Source: Vannielia litorea (GTDB lineage Bacteria; Pseudomonadota; Alphaproteobacteria; Rhodobacterales; Rhodobacteraceae). Taken from it: 64,000 nt of DNA. Shown here piece by piece: positions 44,410 to 53,659 of this stretch. Position numbers and translations under genes: made by a program. The stretch is taken from the NCBI RefSeq assembly GCF_900142295.1, contig NZ_FSRL01000001.1:1798001-1862000 (forward strand), in the 5' to 3' direction. The first letter of the stretch is position 1. Each line of letters begins with the position of its first letter. Below the pieces are notes generated by a model. The model ran no database searches, had not been told where the DNA came from, and saw only the letters and a list, made by a program, of their open reading frames with translations.

Positions 44410-45822
44410 ATGGAGCAGTCCACGCCTCCTGAGGTGGTGACCCGCATCGCCCCCTCGCCCACAGGTTACATGCACATCGGCACCGCTCGCACGGCGCTGT
44501 TCAACTGGATCTTCGCCCGCAAGCATGGCGGCAAGTTCCTGCTGCGCATCGAAGACACCGACCGCGCCCGCTCTACCCCCGAGGCCACCGACGCGATCTT
44601 CCGCGGCATGCGCTGGCTTGGCCTCGATTGGGATGGCAACGCGGTGAGCCAGTTCGAGCGGGTGCCGCGCCATGCCGAAGTGGCCCGCCAGATGCTGGCC
44701 AACGGCAGCGCCTACAAGTGCTTCGCCACCCAGGACGAGATCGCCGAGTTCCGCGAGGCGGCCAAGGCCGAGGGCCGCTCCACGCTCTACCTCTCGCCCT
44801 GGCGCGATGCCGATCCGTCCACCCATCCCGATACGCCCTATGTGATCCGTCTGAGGGCCCCGCGCGAGGGCGAGACGGTGATCCATGATGTCGTGCAGGG
44901 CGATGTCACCTTCAAGAACAGCACGCTGGACGACATGATCCTGCTGCGCTCGGATGGTACGCCCACCTACATGCTGGCCGTCGTCGTGGACGACCACGAC
45001 ATGGGCGTGACCCATGTGATCCGCGGCGACGATCACCTCAACAACGCTGCCCGCCAGTGCCACATCTACCATGCGATGGGCTGGACGCTCCCCGTCTACG
45101 CCCACATTCCGCTGATCCTAGGGGGCGACGGCAAGAAGCTCTCCAAGCGGCACGGCGCAACCGGCGTCGAGGAATACCAGAAGATGGGCTATCCGGCGCC
45201 CGCCATGCGCAACTATCTCGCCCGTCTCGGCTGGAGTCACGGCGACAACGAGTTCTTCTCCGACGCCCAGGCCCGCGAATGGTTCTCTCTCGAAGGGATC
45301 AACAAGGCCGCCGCCCGCTTCGACTACAAGAAACTCGACAATCTCTCCGGCCAGCATATCGCCGCGATGGACGACATGCAGCTGATGGGCGAGATCGAGG
45401 CCTACCTCACCGCGATCGACGCGCAGGAGCTGGATGAAGAGCAGAAGGACGGCCTCCTGCGGGCCATGTACTGCCTCAAACCGGCCGCCCGCACCCTGCC
45501 CCAACTGCTCGAAAAAGCCGCCTTCGTGCTCGGCTCCCGCCCCTTCATCCCGGACGAGAAGGCGGCCCAGGCCCTCGACCCGGTATCCCGCGGTATACTG
45601 TCTGAATTGACGCCGCACCTGCAAAATGCTAGCTGGAACCGCGAGGCGCTGGAAGCTACGCTGGGTGCGTTCGCTGAGAGCAAGAACAGCAAGTTCGGAC
45701 AGCTTGCAGGGCCCCTCCGCGCGGCGCTTTCCGGTCGCACGGCCACTCCGAGTGTGTTCGATATGATGCTGGTGATCGGTCGGGCCGAAACCTTGGCACG
45801 GCTGCAAGATGCGGCGACTTGA
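44410..45822 (+). CDS. gltX: Glutamyl-tRNA synthetase
   Basis: 470-residue class I synthetase. The HIGH-type motif is [20 protein letters not shown] (residues about 14-33), then [12 protein letters not shown], and the KMSKS-type loop is [11 protein letters not shown] near residue 245. An anticodon-binding helical domain follows. Alphaproteobacteria often have two GltX paralogues; only one is seen here. Start at 44410; AAGG lies 12 bases upstream, which is far, and a TTG at 44383 is in frame. Order lexA-comEC-gltX-gltA is conserved. Confidence 0.95.
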   Translation: MEQSTPPEVVTRIAPSPTGYMHIGTARTALFNWIFARKHGGKFLLRIEDTDRARSTPEATDAIFRGMRWLGLDWDGNAVSQFERVPRHAEVARQMLANGSAYKCFATQDEIAEFREAAKAEGRSTLYLSPWRDADPSTHPDTPYVIRLRAPREGETVIHDVVQGDVTFKNSTLDDMILLRSDGTPTYMLAVVVDDHDMGVTHVIRGDDHLNNAARQCHIYHAMGWTLPVYAHIPLILGGDGKKLSKRHGATGVEEYQKMGYPAPAMRNYLARLGWSHGDNEFFSDAQAREWFSLEGINKAAARFDYKKLDNLSGQHIAAMDDMQLMGEIEAYLTAIDAQELDEEQKDGLLRAMYCLKPAARTLPQLLEKAAFVLGSRPFIPDEKAAQALDPVSRGILSELTPHLQNASWNREALEATLGAFAESKNSKFGQLAGPLRAALSGRTATPSVFDMMLVIGRAETLARLQDAAT

Positions 45823-45932
45823 GAGCGCTTGATTCCGCGCTAGCTCTGTTGCCGACTAGAGAGGAACAACCCCACGCAGGGGCCTGTTAAACAAGGGCTC
45901 CATCGCGTGCGCGACCACTGAAAGGGACTTTC

Positions 45933-47228
<1,296 letters not shown>

Positions 47229-47249
47229 GCGCGGCACTTGTCTCACCGC

Positions 47250-47273
47250 AAGGGGCCGCATCGCGGCCCCTTT
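47250..47273 (+). terminator. Rho-independent terminator after gltA
   Basis: AAGGGGCCGC, loop ATC, GCGGCCCCTT: a perfect 10-pair stem, then TTTGCATTT. It lies 21 bases after the gltA stop. On the other strand the tail is weaker, but it could also serve the convergent GFA gene. Confidence 0.9.
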
Positions 47274-47309
47274 GCATTTGGGCCGCCTCCCTCCCCGGCT
47301 CCATGCGCC

Positions 47310-47812
47310 TCATCCGCCAATGACGGTGGCCACCCGGTGGACGACCGGCTCCCAGGGCGTCCCGTCAGCCTCCGCGGCATGCCGCGCGTAGGTCGCGATA
47401 CCGGGCGGCAGGATGGTGCCCGGCCGCGCCTCCGAGGTGAGATGTGCTTGGTCTTCTCGGGGCTCATGGCGAGCGCCGAGGGCTCTTCCAGGGTGCCCAG
47501 GTAAATCCCGATCCGGTCTGGCCATCGTTCGAAGGTCAGCGCCAGCTTGGTGCCGTAGGTCTGGCAGAAGTGAACGCACACCTCCTTGCCACTGCCCTCC
47601 GACAGGAGCGCGAAGACCGAAGGCTGCGCCTCGGTGAACCTGAAGCCCGCAATATCGAAGACCGGCTCGATCATCCGGTCCGATCCGGTCGCCCGCTGGC
47701 AGAACGTACAGTAGCAGATCGTGACCCAGAGCGGCTCCGCACCGGTGTCATAGGTCACGGCGCCGCAGAGGCAGCGCCCAGCCAAACCAGAGCTCATCTC
47801 GTTCTCCATCAT
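47310..47812 (-). pseudogene. GFA/CENP-V family protein gene with a frameshift near 47440
   Basis: Zinc-binding Mss4-like fold; GFA-type proteins bind glutathione or similar thiols. From the ATG at 47812 (or 47797) the frame gives RCLCGAVTY and ICYCTFCQRATGS, the zinc cysteines, and continues to SPEKTKHI at about residue 124. The natural end (FTSEARPGTILPPGIATYAR, and VHRVATVIGG-stop) is found in another frame, down to 47310. Adding one T to ATCTCACC (giving ATCTTCACC) joins the two into a 167-residue protein. Without it the frame runs on into Arg/Pro-rich nonsense to 47243. It is either a sequencing error or a real loss. Confidence 0.8.
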
Positions 47813-47912
47813 TGCAGCCTCATGGCCAGCATGGAGAAAGACACGCCCCTGCGATCCCCGCATAAGCGCCTTGGGTGAATGGCCCGCCGCCGCAGGCCAC
47901 CTCTTCTGTCGC

Positions 47913-48689
47913 CTACCGTCCCTCGTACTTTGGCGCGCGCTTCTCGAGAAAGGCGATCACCCCCTCCTGGAAGTCCCGGCTCTTGCCGCACTTGCCCTGC
48001 AACTTGGCCTCCATCGCCAGTTGCTCGTCCAGCGTGTTCTCATAGGCCCCGCGGATCGCCCGCTTGATCTGGCGATAGGCCAGCGTCGGACCGTTGGCGA
48101 GGTGCAGCGCCCGGTTCCACCAGTGGTCGGCAAAGCCCTCGTCCGGCACCGCCTCCCAGATCATGCCCCAGTGCGCGGCATCCCTGGCGCTCACCGGCTC
48201 GGCAAAGAGCGCCGCCCCCATGGCCCGCGGAAAGCCCACCTGCCGCGGCAGCCACCACGTGCCGCCCGCATCCGGGATCAGCCCGATCCGGGCGAAGGCC
48301 TGCAGAAACACCGCGCTCTCCGCGGCGATCACCACGTCGGCGGCCAGCGCAAGATTGGCGCCCGCACCCGCCGCATGACCGTTCACCGCCGAGATCGTCG
48401 GCACCCGGCACTCGTAGATCGCCTTCAGCATCGGCTCGTATTCGTCGATAAGCGTGCGCTCCATGTCGGCATCGCTGATCGAGGCCCCCTCCCCCAGGTC
48501 CTGGCCCGAGCAGAAGGCCGAACCCGCCCCGGTCAGCACCACCACGCGCGCCTCTGCCTCACCCGCCTTGAGTGCGTGCAGCAATTCGGCCCGCATCTGG
48601 GTGTCGAGGCAGTTCATCTTCTTGGGGTTGTTGAGCGTGATCACCGCCACATGGTCGCGGACGGAGTAGCGGATCGCCTGATAGTTCAT
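47913..48689 (-). CDS. PaaG-like enoyl-CoA hydratase/isomerase
   Basis: 258-residue crotonase-fold enzyme. The oxyanion-hole stretches FCSGQDLGEG and NGHAAGAGANLALAADVVIA are present, and the Asp in RIGLIPDAGGTWWLPR matches PaaG, the ring 1,2-epoxyphenylacetyl-CoA isomerase of phenylacetate breakdown. Other Paa genes are not in this window, so it may act on other CoA thioesters. Start at 48689 (MNYQAIRYS). An inverted repeat lies 35-52 bases upstream, where the promoter should be. The C-terminus ends EKRAPKYEGR as in many PaaG proteins. Confidence 0.88.
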   Translation of the reverse strand: MNYQAIRYSVRDHVAVITLNNPKKMNCLDTQMRAELLHALKAGEAEARVVVLTGAGSAFCSGQDLGEGASISDADMERTLIDEYEPMLKAIYECRVPTISAVNGHAAGAGANLALAADVVIAAESAVFLQAFARIGLIPDAGGTWWLPRQVGFPRAMGAALFAEPVSARDAAHWGMIWEAVPDEGFADHWWNRALHLANGPTLAYRQIKRAIRGAYENTLDEQLAMEAKLQGKCGKSRDFQEGVIAFLEKRAPKYEGR

Positions 48690-48723
48690 CCTTGGGCTCC
48701 CTGGATTGGTCAGGGACAAGATA

Positions 48724-48741
48724 CTGAACTTACCGGTTCAG
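48724..48741. promoter_or_regulatory. Candidate operator of the PaaG-like gene
   Basis: CTGAAC, six bases (TTACCG), GTTCAG: a perfect 6-base inverted repeat with a near-palindromic TACCGGT centre, between ccmH and the PaaG-like gene, 35 bases upstream of the ATG. It looks like the site of a TetR-type regulator of CoA-ester metabolism. No regulator gene is adjacent. Confidence 0.45.
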
Positions 48742-48759
48742 AAAAGCCCAAACGGAACG

Positions 48760-49257
48760 TCACGCATCCTCGCCGAGCAACTCCTTCAGCCGGGCTTCCT
48801 CGTCCGGCGCCAGGGCATCGGCGTCCCGGCCCGCATTGCGGTGCCGTTGCGCGGCCACGACCACACCCAGCCCCACCAGCAGGAGCGCGGGCCCGGCAAG
48901 CCAGACGATCAGGTTCCAGCCCTGCTTCGGCGGGTTCATCAGCACGAAGTCCCCGTAAAGTCGCAGGAACTCCGCCCTCACCTCCTCGTCCGTCGCCCCC
49001 GCCGCGATCATCTCGCGCACCACCGCACGGGCATCCCTGGCCCAGTCGGCGTTGGATGAGGCGATGGATTCGGCCTGGCACTTCACGCAACGCAATTCGT
49101 GGTCGAGCGCGCGGGCGCGGGCCTCCAGCGCCGGATCGTCGAGCATCTCCGAGGGGTCCAGCGCCAGCGCCATGCCTGCCCAGAGCACCACGATCACGGC
49201 CGCCGCAGAGCGGGTGACCCCCACCAACCGACCCGGGAGGCGATGCCAGGCCCTCAT
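48760..49257 (-). CDS. ccmH: Cytochrome c-type biogenesis protein CcmH (Ccl2)
   Basis: 165 residues. The N-terminal signal segment (about 12-32) and a C-terminal transmembrane helix (WNLIVWLAGPALLLVGLGVVV) flank the periplasmic thioredoxin-like motif LRCVKCQAESIASSNADWA. CcmH reduces apocytochrome c cysteines before haem attachment. The ATG at 49257 overlaps the ccmF stop by ATGA, so the genes are coupled. The frame continues upstream of this start only as antisense noise. Confidence 0.93.
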   Translation of the reverse strand: MRAWHRLPGRLVGVTRSAAAVIVVLWAGMALALDPSEMLDDPALEARARALDHELRCVKCQAESIASSNADWARDARAVVREMIAAGATDEEVRAEFLRLYGDFVLMNPPKQGWNLIVWLAGPALLLVGLGVVVAAQRHRNAGRDADALAPDEEARLKELLGEDA

Positions 49258-51230
49258 TCCGCCGGCACGCCCTGCGCCTGCGGCTTCCGCGCCGCTCCCG
49301 CCGCCAGCCGGAACCGCCGATCCGAGAGCGAGAGGAACCCGCCCAGCGCCATCAGGATGCAGCCGCCCCAGATCCAGTTTGCGAAAGGCTTGATGTAGGT
49401 GCGCAGCGCCCAGGCCCCGCCGGCCTGCTCGTCGCCGATCACCACGTAGATGTCGCGCCAGACGCCGTTGAGAATTGCGGCCTCTGTCGTCGGCATCGCC
49501 TGAACCGGATACACCCGCTTCTCCGGCCGCAGCACCGCCATCTCGCGCCCGTCCCGCGCCACCGTCACATCTGCCATGGTCGAAAAGTAGTTGGGCCCCT
49601 GCACCCGCTCCACGCCATCGAGCCGGATGGTGAAGCCTGCCACGTCGAAAGGTTCGCCCACCTGCGCCACGCGGATATCCTCCACCTGCCAGGCCGTGAT
49701 CGCAGCGACCCCGAGGATGGTCACCCCGAGGCCCGAATGGGCAACGAACTTGCCCCAGTCCGCTCGCGCCAGGCGGGTCAACCGCGCCAGCCGCCCGCCC
49801 AGCGGGCCGCGCCCGGTGCGGCTCATCAGGTCGAGCACACCGCCTGCCACGATCCAGACCGCAAGGCCAAAGCCCACCGGCGCCAGAAGGCTGCGCCCGG
49901 ACTGCACGGCCCACACGAGCCCCAGCGCCGCCAGCGCCAGCATCATCGCAGGGGCCACCGCCCTGACCGTCCGCCCGAGCTTCGCCCGCTTCCACGGCAG
50001 CATCGCACCAACCGGCAGGATCACCGCGAGCGCCACCATGAAGGGCGTGAAGGCCGTGTCGAAGAACGGCGCCTGGACGCTCAGCTTCTTGCCCAGCGCC
50101 AGCTCGGCGATGAGCGGCCAGACCGTGCCGATGAACACCAGCAGCGAGGCCACCGACAGAAGCACGTTGTTCATCACCAGCGCCGATTCCCGGCTGACGG
50201 TCGAGAACAGCCCCTTGGCCTCCATCGCCCCCGCGCGCACGGCAAAGAGCAGGAAGGCTCCGCCGACGAAGACCGCCAGGATCGCGAGGATGAAGACACC
50301 CCGCTCCGGATCGTTGGCAAAAGCATGCACCGAGGTGATCACCCCCGACCGCACGATGAAGGTGCCGATCAGCGAGAAGCCGAAGGCGGTGATCGCCAGC
50401 AGGATCGTCCAGGCCTTCAGCGCCTCGCGCTTTTCCACCACGATCGCGCTGTGCAGCAGCGCGGCGGCAAAGAGCCAGGGCATGAAGGAGGCGTTCTCCA
50501 CCGGGTCCCAGAACCAGAAGCCGCCCCAGCCCAGCTCGTAATAGGCCCACCAGGAGCCCAGCGCGATGCCGATGGTCAGAAACACCCAGGCCGCCAGCGT
50601 CCAGGGCCGCACCCAGCGCGCCCAGGCGGCATCCACCCGACCCTCGATCAGGGCCGCCACGGCAAAGGAAAAGGCCATGCTGAGGCCGACGTAGCCGAGG
50701 TAGAGGAACGGCGGGTGAAACGCGAGCCCCGGATCCTGCAGAAGCGGGTTCAGGTCCTGCCCGTCGAGCGGCGGCTGTGCCAACCGCAGAAAGGGGTTGG
50801 AGGTGAACAGGATGAAGGCATAGAAGGCCACCCCCACGCTTGCCTGCACCGCGAGCACGCGGGCGCGGAAGGTCTCGGTCAGGTTACCGCCGAACACCGC
50901 TGCCGCCGCGCCGAAGCCCGCAAGGATCAGGACCCAGAGCAGCATCGAGCCTTCGTGGTTCCCCCAGACACCGCTGATCTTGTAGATCATCGGCTTCAGC
51001 GTATGGGAGTTGAGGGTCACCAGCCGCAGCGAGAAGTCCGAGGTGACGAAAGCCCATGTCAGCGCGGCAAAGGACAGCCCCACCAGCAGGAACTGCATCA
51101 CCGCCGCGGGCTCGGCCAGGGCCATCCACCCCGCCCAGCGCTTCTGCGCGCCCACCATCGGAACCACGGTTTGCACCACCGCAAGCACGGCGGCGAGGAT
51201 CAGGGCGAAATGGCCAAGCTCTGCTATCAT
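49254..51230 (-). CDS. ccmF: Cytochrome c haem lyase subunit CcmF (Ccl1)
   Basis: 658 residues with about fifteen membrane segments. The periplasmic WWD haem-handling domain is WGGFWFWDPVENASFMPWL near residue 235, and a conserved early stretch is GVWGNHEGSMLLWVLILAGFGA. It works with CcmH to attach haem to c-type cytochromes. AAGGTGAG precedes the ATG. The usual ccmE is not directly upstream; the next gene there is an unrelated SIS protein. Confidence 0.95.
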   Translation of the reverse strand: MIAELGHFALILAAVLAVVQTVVPMVGAQKRWAGWMALAEPAAVMQFLLVGLSFAALTWAFVTSDFSLRLVTLNSHTLKPMIYKISGVWGNHEGSMLLWVLILAGFGAAAAVFGGNLTETFRARVLAVQASVGVAFYAFILFTSNPFLRLAQPPLDGQDLNPLLQDPGLAFHPPFLYLGYVGLSMAFSFAVAALIEGRVDAAWARWVRPWTLAAWVFLTIGIALGSWWAYYELGWGGFWFWDPVENASFMPWLFAAALLHSAIVVEKREALKAWTILLAITAFGFSLIGTFIVRSGVITSVHAFANDPERGVFILAILAVFVGGAFLLFAVRAGAMEAKGLFSTVSRESALVMNNVLLSVASLLVFIGTVWPLIAELALGKKLSVQAPFFDTAFTPFMVALAVILPVGAMLPWKRAKLGRTVRAVAPAMMLALAALGLVWAVQSGRSLLAPVGFGLAVWIVAGGVLDLMSRTGRGPLGGRLARLTRLARADWGKFVAHSGLGVTILGVAAITAWQVEDIRVAQVGEPFDVAGFTIRLDGVERVQGPNYFSTMADVTVARDGREMAVLRPEKRVYPVQAMPTTEAAILNGVWRDIYVVIGDEQAGGAWALRTYIKPFANWIWGGCILMALGGFLSLSDRRFRLAAGAARKPQAQGVPAE

Positions 51231-51314
51231 GGCTCACCTTCTAAGCCATCCGCAGCGCCCCGCCAATTCCCCTGTGCGCACCCGTCGCAGGGACGTGATG
51301 CAGCGCCGGCCGCC

Positions 51315-52337
51315 TCACAGGGTCTCCGTCACCTTGCGCAGGTGGGGCGGCGCGTCGGGGTCGAGCCCCCGCGCCCGCGCCACGCGCTCCGCCATGGCGT
51401 AGAAGGCCACGATCAGCGCCAGCGGGTCGGTCAGGCCATGGCCGGTGCGGGGCACCTCCAGCACCCGCGCGGCCTGCGCCAGCGGCGTGGTGGCGAACAC
51501 GCCCGCCCCCTGCCGCGCCAGCCGGTCGGCCATCTCTGCAACGCCCTGCTCCGCCGCATCCCCGCAGGCAAACGCCAGCACCGGAAAGCCACGGCCGACA
51601 ATGCTCACCGGCCCGTGCAGAACCTCGGCGGACGAATAGGCCTCGGCATGTGTCTGGCAGCATTCCTTGAACTTCAGCGCCGCCTCCTGGGCCATCGCCC
51701 AGCCCGGCCCACGGCCCAGCACATAGACCGAGCCGCCCTCGTCCATCGCCTCGGCCGCATCCCTCCAGTCCGCCTCCACCGCCCGTGACAGCGCCTCCGG
51801 CAGGCCCCGAATCGCTTTCAGCAAGCCAGGGTCCTGCGCCACTTCCGCCACCAGCCAGAGCGCCGCGAGGGCCGAGGTGACAAAGCTCTTGGTCGCCGCC
51901 ACCGACCGTTCCGGCCCGGCGCGGATGTCCACCACATGCTCCGCCGCATCCGCGAGAGGCGAGCCGGGGGTGTTGGTCAGCGCCACCGTCAGCGCGCCCC
52001 CGACCCTTGCCGCCCGCGTCATCGCCACGATGTCCGGGCTCCCGCCCGACTGCGAGACCGAGAGCGATACCGCCCCGCCAAGCCTGAGCGGTGCCCCGTA
52101 GACCGAGGCCACCGATGGCCCGACCGAGGCGGCAACCCGCCCCAGAACCAGCTCGGCGGCATATTTGAAGAAGGTGCAGGCATGGTCCGACGACCCACGG
52201 GCCACGGTCACGAAAAACGCAGGGTCCCGCGCCGCGACCGCCCGCGCCACCTCGGGCACCGCCTCTGCGGCCAGCAGGCGCTCGACCGCCGCCGGGATCT
52301 CCTCGATCTCCTGCCGCATCAAGGTCTTGTCCGTCAT
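51315..52337 (-). CDS. SIS-domain protein (glucosamine-6-phosphate deaminase/isomerase-like)
   Basis: 340 residues with two SIS sugar-isomerase domains, like the isomerase half of GlmS or NagB-II. Motifs are FVTVARGSSDHACTFFKYAAE, SVSQSGGSPDIVAMTRAA, GPERSVAATKSFVTSALA, and ALKFKECCQTHAEAYSSAEVLHGP. It lacks the glutaminase domain, so it is probably an amino-sugar phosphate deaminase or isomerase. Start at 52337 with GGGAGGA upstream. It diverges from an oxidoreductase gene 103 bases away, which suggests joint control. Confidence 0.85.
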   Translation of the reverse strand: MTDKTLMRQEIEEIPAAVERLLAAEAVPEVARAVAARDPAFFVTVARGSSDHACTFFKYAAELVLGRVAASVGPSVASVYGAPLRLGGAVSLSVSQSGGSPDIVAMTRAARVGGALTVALTNTPGSPLADAAEHVVDIRAGPERSVAATKSFVTSALAALWLVAEVAQDPGLLKAIRGLPEALSRAVEADWRDAAEAMDEGGSVYVLGRGPGWAMAQEAALKFKECCQTHAEAYSSAEVLHGPVSIVGRGFPVLAFACGDAAEQGVAEMADRLARQGAGVFATTPLAQAARVLEVPRTGHGLTDPLALIVAFYAMAERVARARGLDPDAPPHLRKVTETL

Positions 52338-52354
52338 CGAACATCCTCCCGTCA

Positions 52355-52423
52355 GCGCCACCCTGCCCCGGCGGCGCGCGCTCCGCAATGCTTGCCCTTC
52401 CGCCCCCGCCGCGCCACCCTGCC
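52355..52423. repeat. Pair of 13-base direct repeats between divergent genes
   Basis: GCGCCACCCTGCC occurs at 52355-52367 and again at 52411-52423, 56 bases apart, in the 103-base shared promoter region of the SIS and Gfo/Idh/MocA genes. It could be a paired regulator site. Confidence 0.4.
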
Positions 52424-52440
52424 GCCAAAGGGAGACCCGC

Positions 52441-53457
52441 ATGACCCGCACGCTCATCATCGGCCTCGGCAACATGGGCCGCAGCCACGCGCTCGCGCAT
52501 CACGCCAACCCGGTGTCCGAGATCATCGGCCTTGTGAACCGCTCCGCGCCCATCCTGCCGCCGGCCCTGCACGGCTATCCCTTGCTCCACAGCGTCGACG
52601 AGGGGCTCGCGCTGGAGCCCGATCTCGTCGTCATTGCCACCCATGCCGACAGCCACGCCGATCTCGCCATTGCCGCCATGGAAGCCGGCGCCCATGTCTT
52701 CGTCGAAAAGCCCCTCGCCGCCACCGTGGAGGAGGCGCGGCGCGTCGCCGCGACGGCGCGCGCCACCGGCCGCAAGCTGACCGTCGGCTACATCCTGCGG
52801 CACCACCCCTCATGGCAGCGGCTCATCGCCGAGGCCCGCGCTCTGGGCGGGCCCTATGTCTTTCGCCTCAACCTCAACCAGCAATCCACCGGCGCCGCCT
52901 GGGAGGCGCACAAGGCGCTGATGCGCACCATGTCGCCCATCGTCGACTGCGGCGTGCACTACGTCGATGTCATGTGCCAGATCACCGAGGCCCGCCCCAC
53001 CCGCGTCCACGGCATCGGGGCACGGCTTTCCGACGAGATCGCGCCCGACATGTACAACTACGGCCAGTTCCAGGTGACCTTCGAAGATGGCTCCGTCGGC
53101 TGGTACGAGGCCGGCTGGGGCCCGATGATCTCCGAAACCGCCTATTTCGTGAAGGATATCGTCACCCCCTCGGGGTCGGTCTCGATCGTGGATGCCCCCA
53201 GGACCGACAGCGACGACATCGCGGGCCACACCCGTGTCGGCGGGCTGCTGTTGCACCGTCCCTCGGGCGACAGGCTCATCGACCTTCCCGACGAGCCCGA
53301 CCATCAGGCCCTCTGCAATGCCGAACAGGCCTTTCTGCTCCGCGCCATCGCCAAAGACATCGACCTGTCCCGCCACGTCGAGGACGCCGTGCAATCCCTC
53401 GCCATCTGCCTCGCCGCCGACGAGAGCATCCGAACCGGCGCAGCGGTTCTGCTATGA
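52441..53457 (+). CDS. Gfo/Idh/MocA-family oxidoreductase
   Basis: 338-residue NAD(P)-dependent sugar or inositol dehydrogenase type. The N-terminal Rossmann motif is LIIGLGNMGRSHALAHH; VFVEKPLAAT has the family EKP motif, and the catalytic region is VDCGVHYVDVM with the usual D and H. Substrate unknown. GGGAG precedes the ATG. It is divergent from the SIS-domain gene, so the two could handle the same sugar derivative. Confidence 0.9.
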   Translation: MTRTLIIGLGNMGRSHALAHHANPVSEIIGLVNRSAPILPPALHGYPLLHSVDEGLALEPDLVVIATHADSHADLAIAAMEAGAHVFVEKPLAATVEEARRVAATARATGRKLTVGYILRHHPSWQRLIAEARALGGPYVFRLNLNQQSTGAAWEAHKALMRTMSPIVDCGVHYVDVMCQITEARPTRVHGIGARLSDEIAPDMYNYGQFQVTFEDGSVGWYEAGWGPMISETAYFVKDIVTPSGSVSIVDAPRTDSDDIAGHTRVGGLLLHRPSGDRLIDLPDEPDHQALCNAEQAFLLRAIAKDIDLSRHVEDAVQSLAICLAADESIRTGAAVLL

Positions 53458-53659
53458 TTCGCCTCCCAGGCGCCCTCCGCAGCCCCGCCTGACAGCACGG
53501 CAAGGTTTCCCCCACGTCAGTAAAAAATATTGCCCCTTTCCTCCTGTTTTCTGGCAAAACAACCTGAGGGGTAAGACATCGAGCAAGCAGACACCCTGAC
53601 CAATCCGACTGGTGACCCGCACCGGCGGCAAGAACAATAGTGGTGAAAAGGGCAAGTGA

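Noticed and set aside
48760..50550. A long minus-strand frame of nearly 600 codons
   Set aside because: The upstream part is an alternative-frame shadow of ccmF with Gly/Ala/Arg-rich sequence; only 48760-49257 (ccmH) is real.
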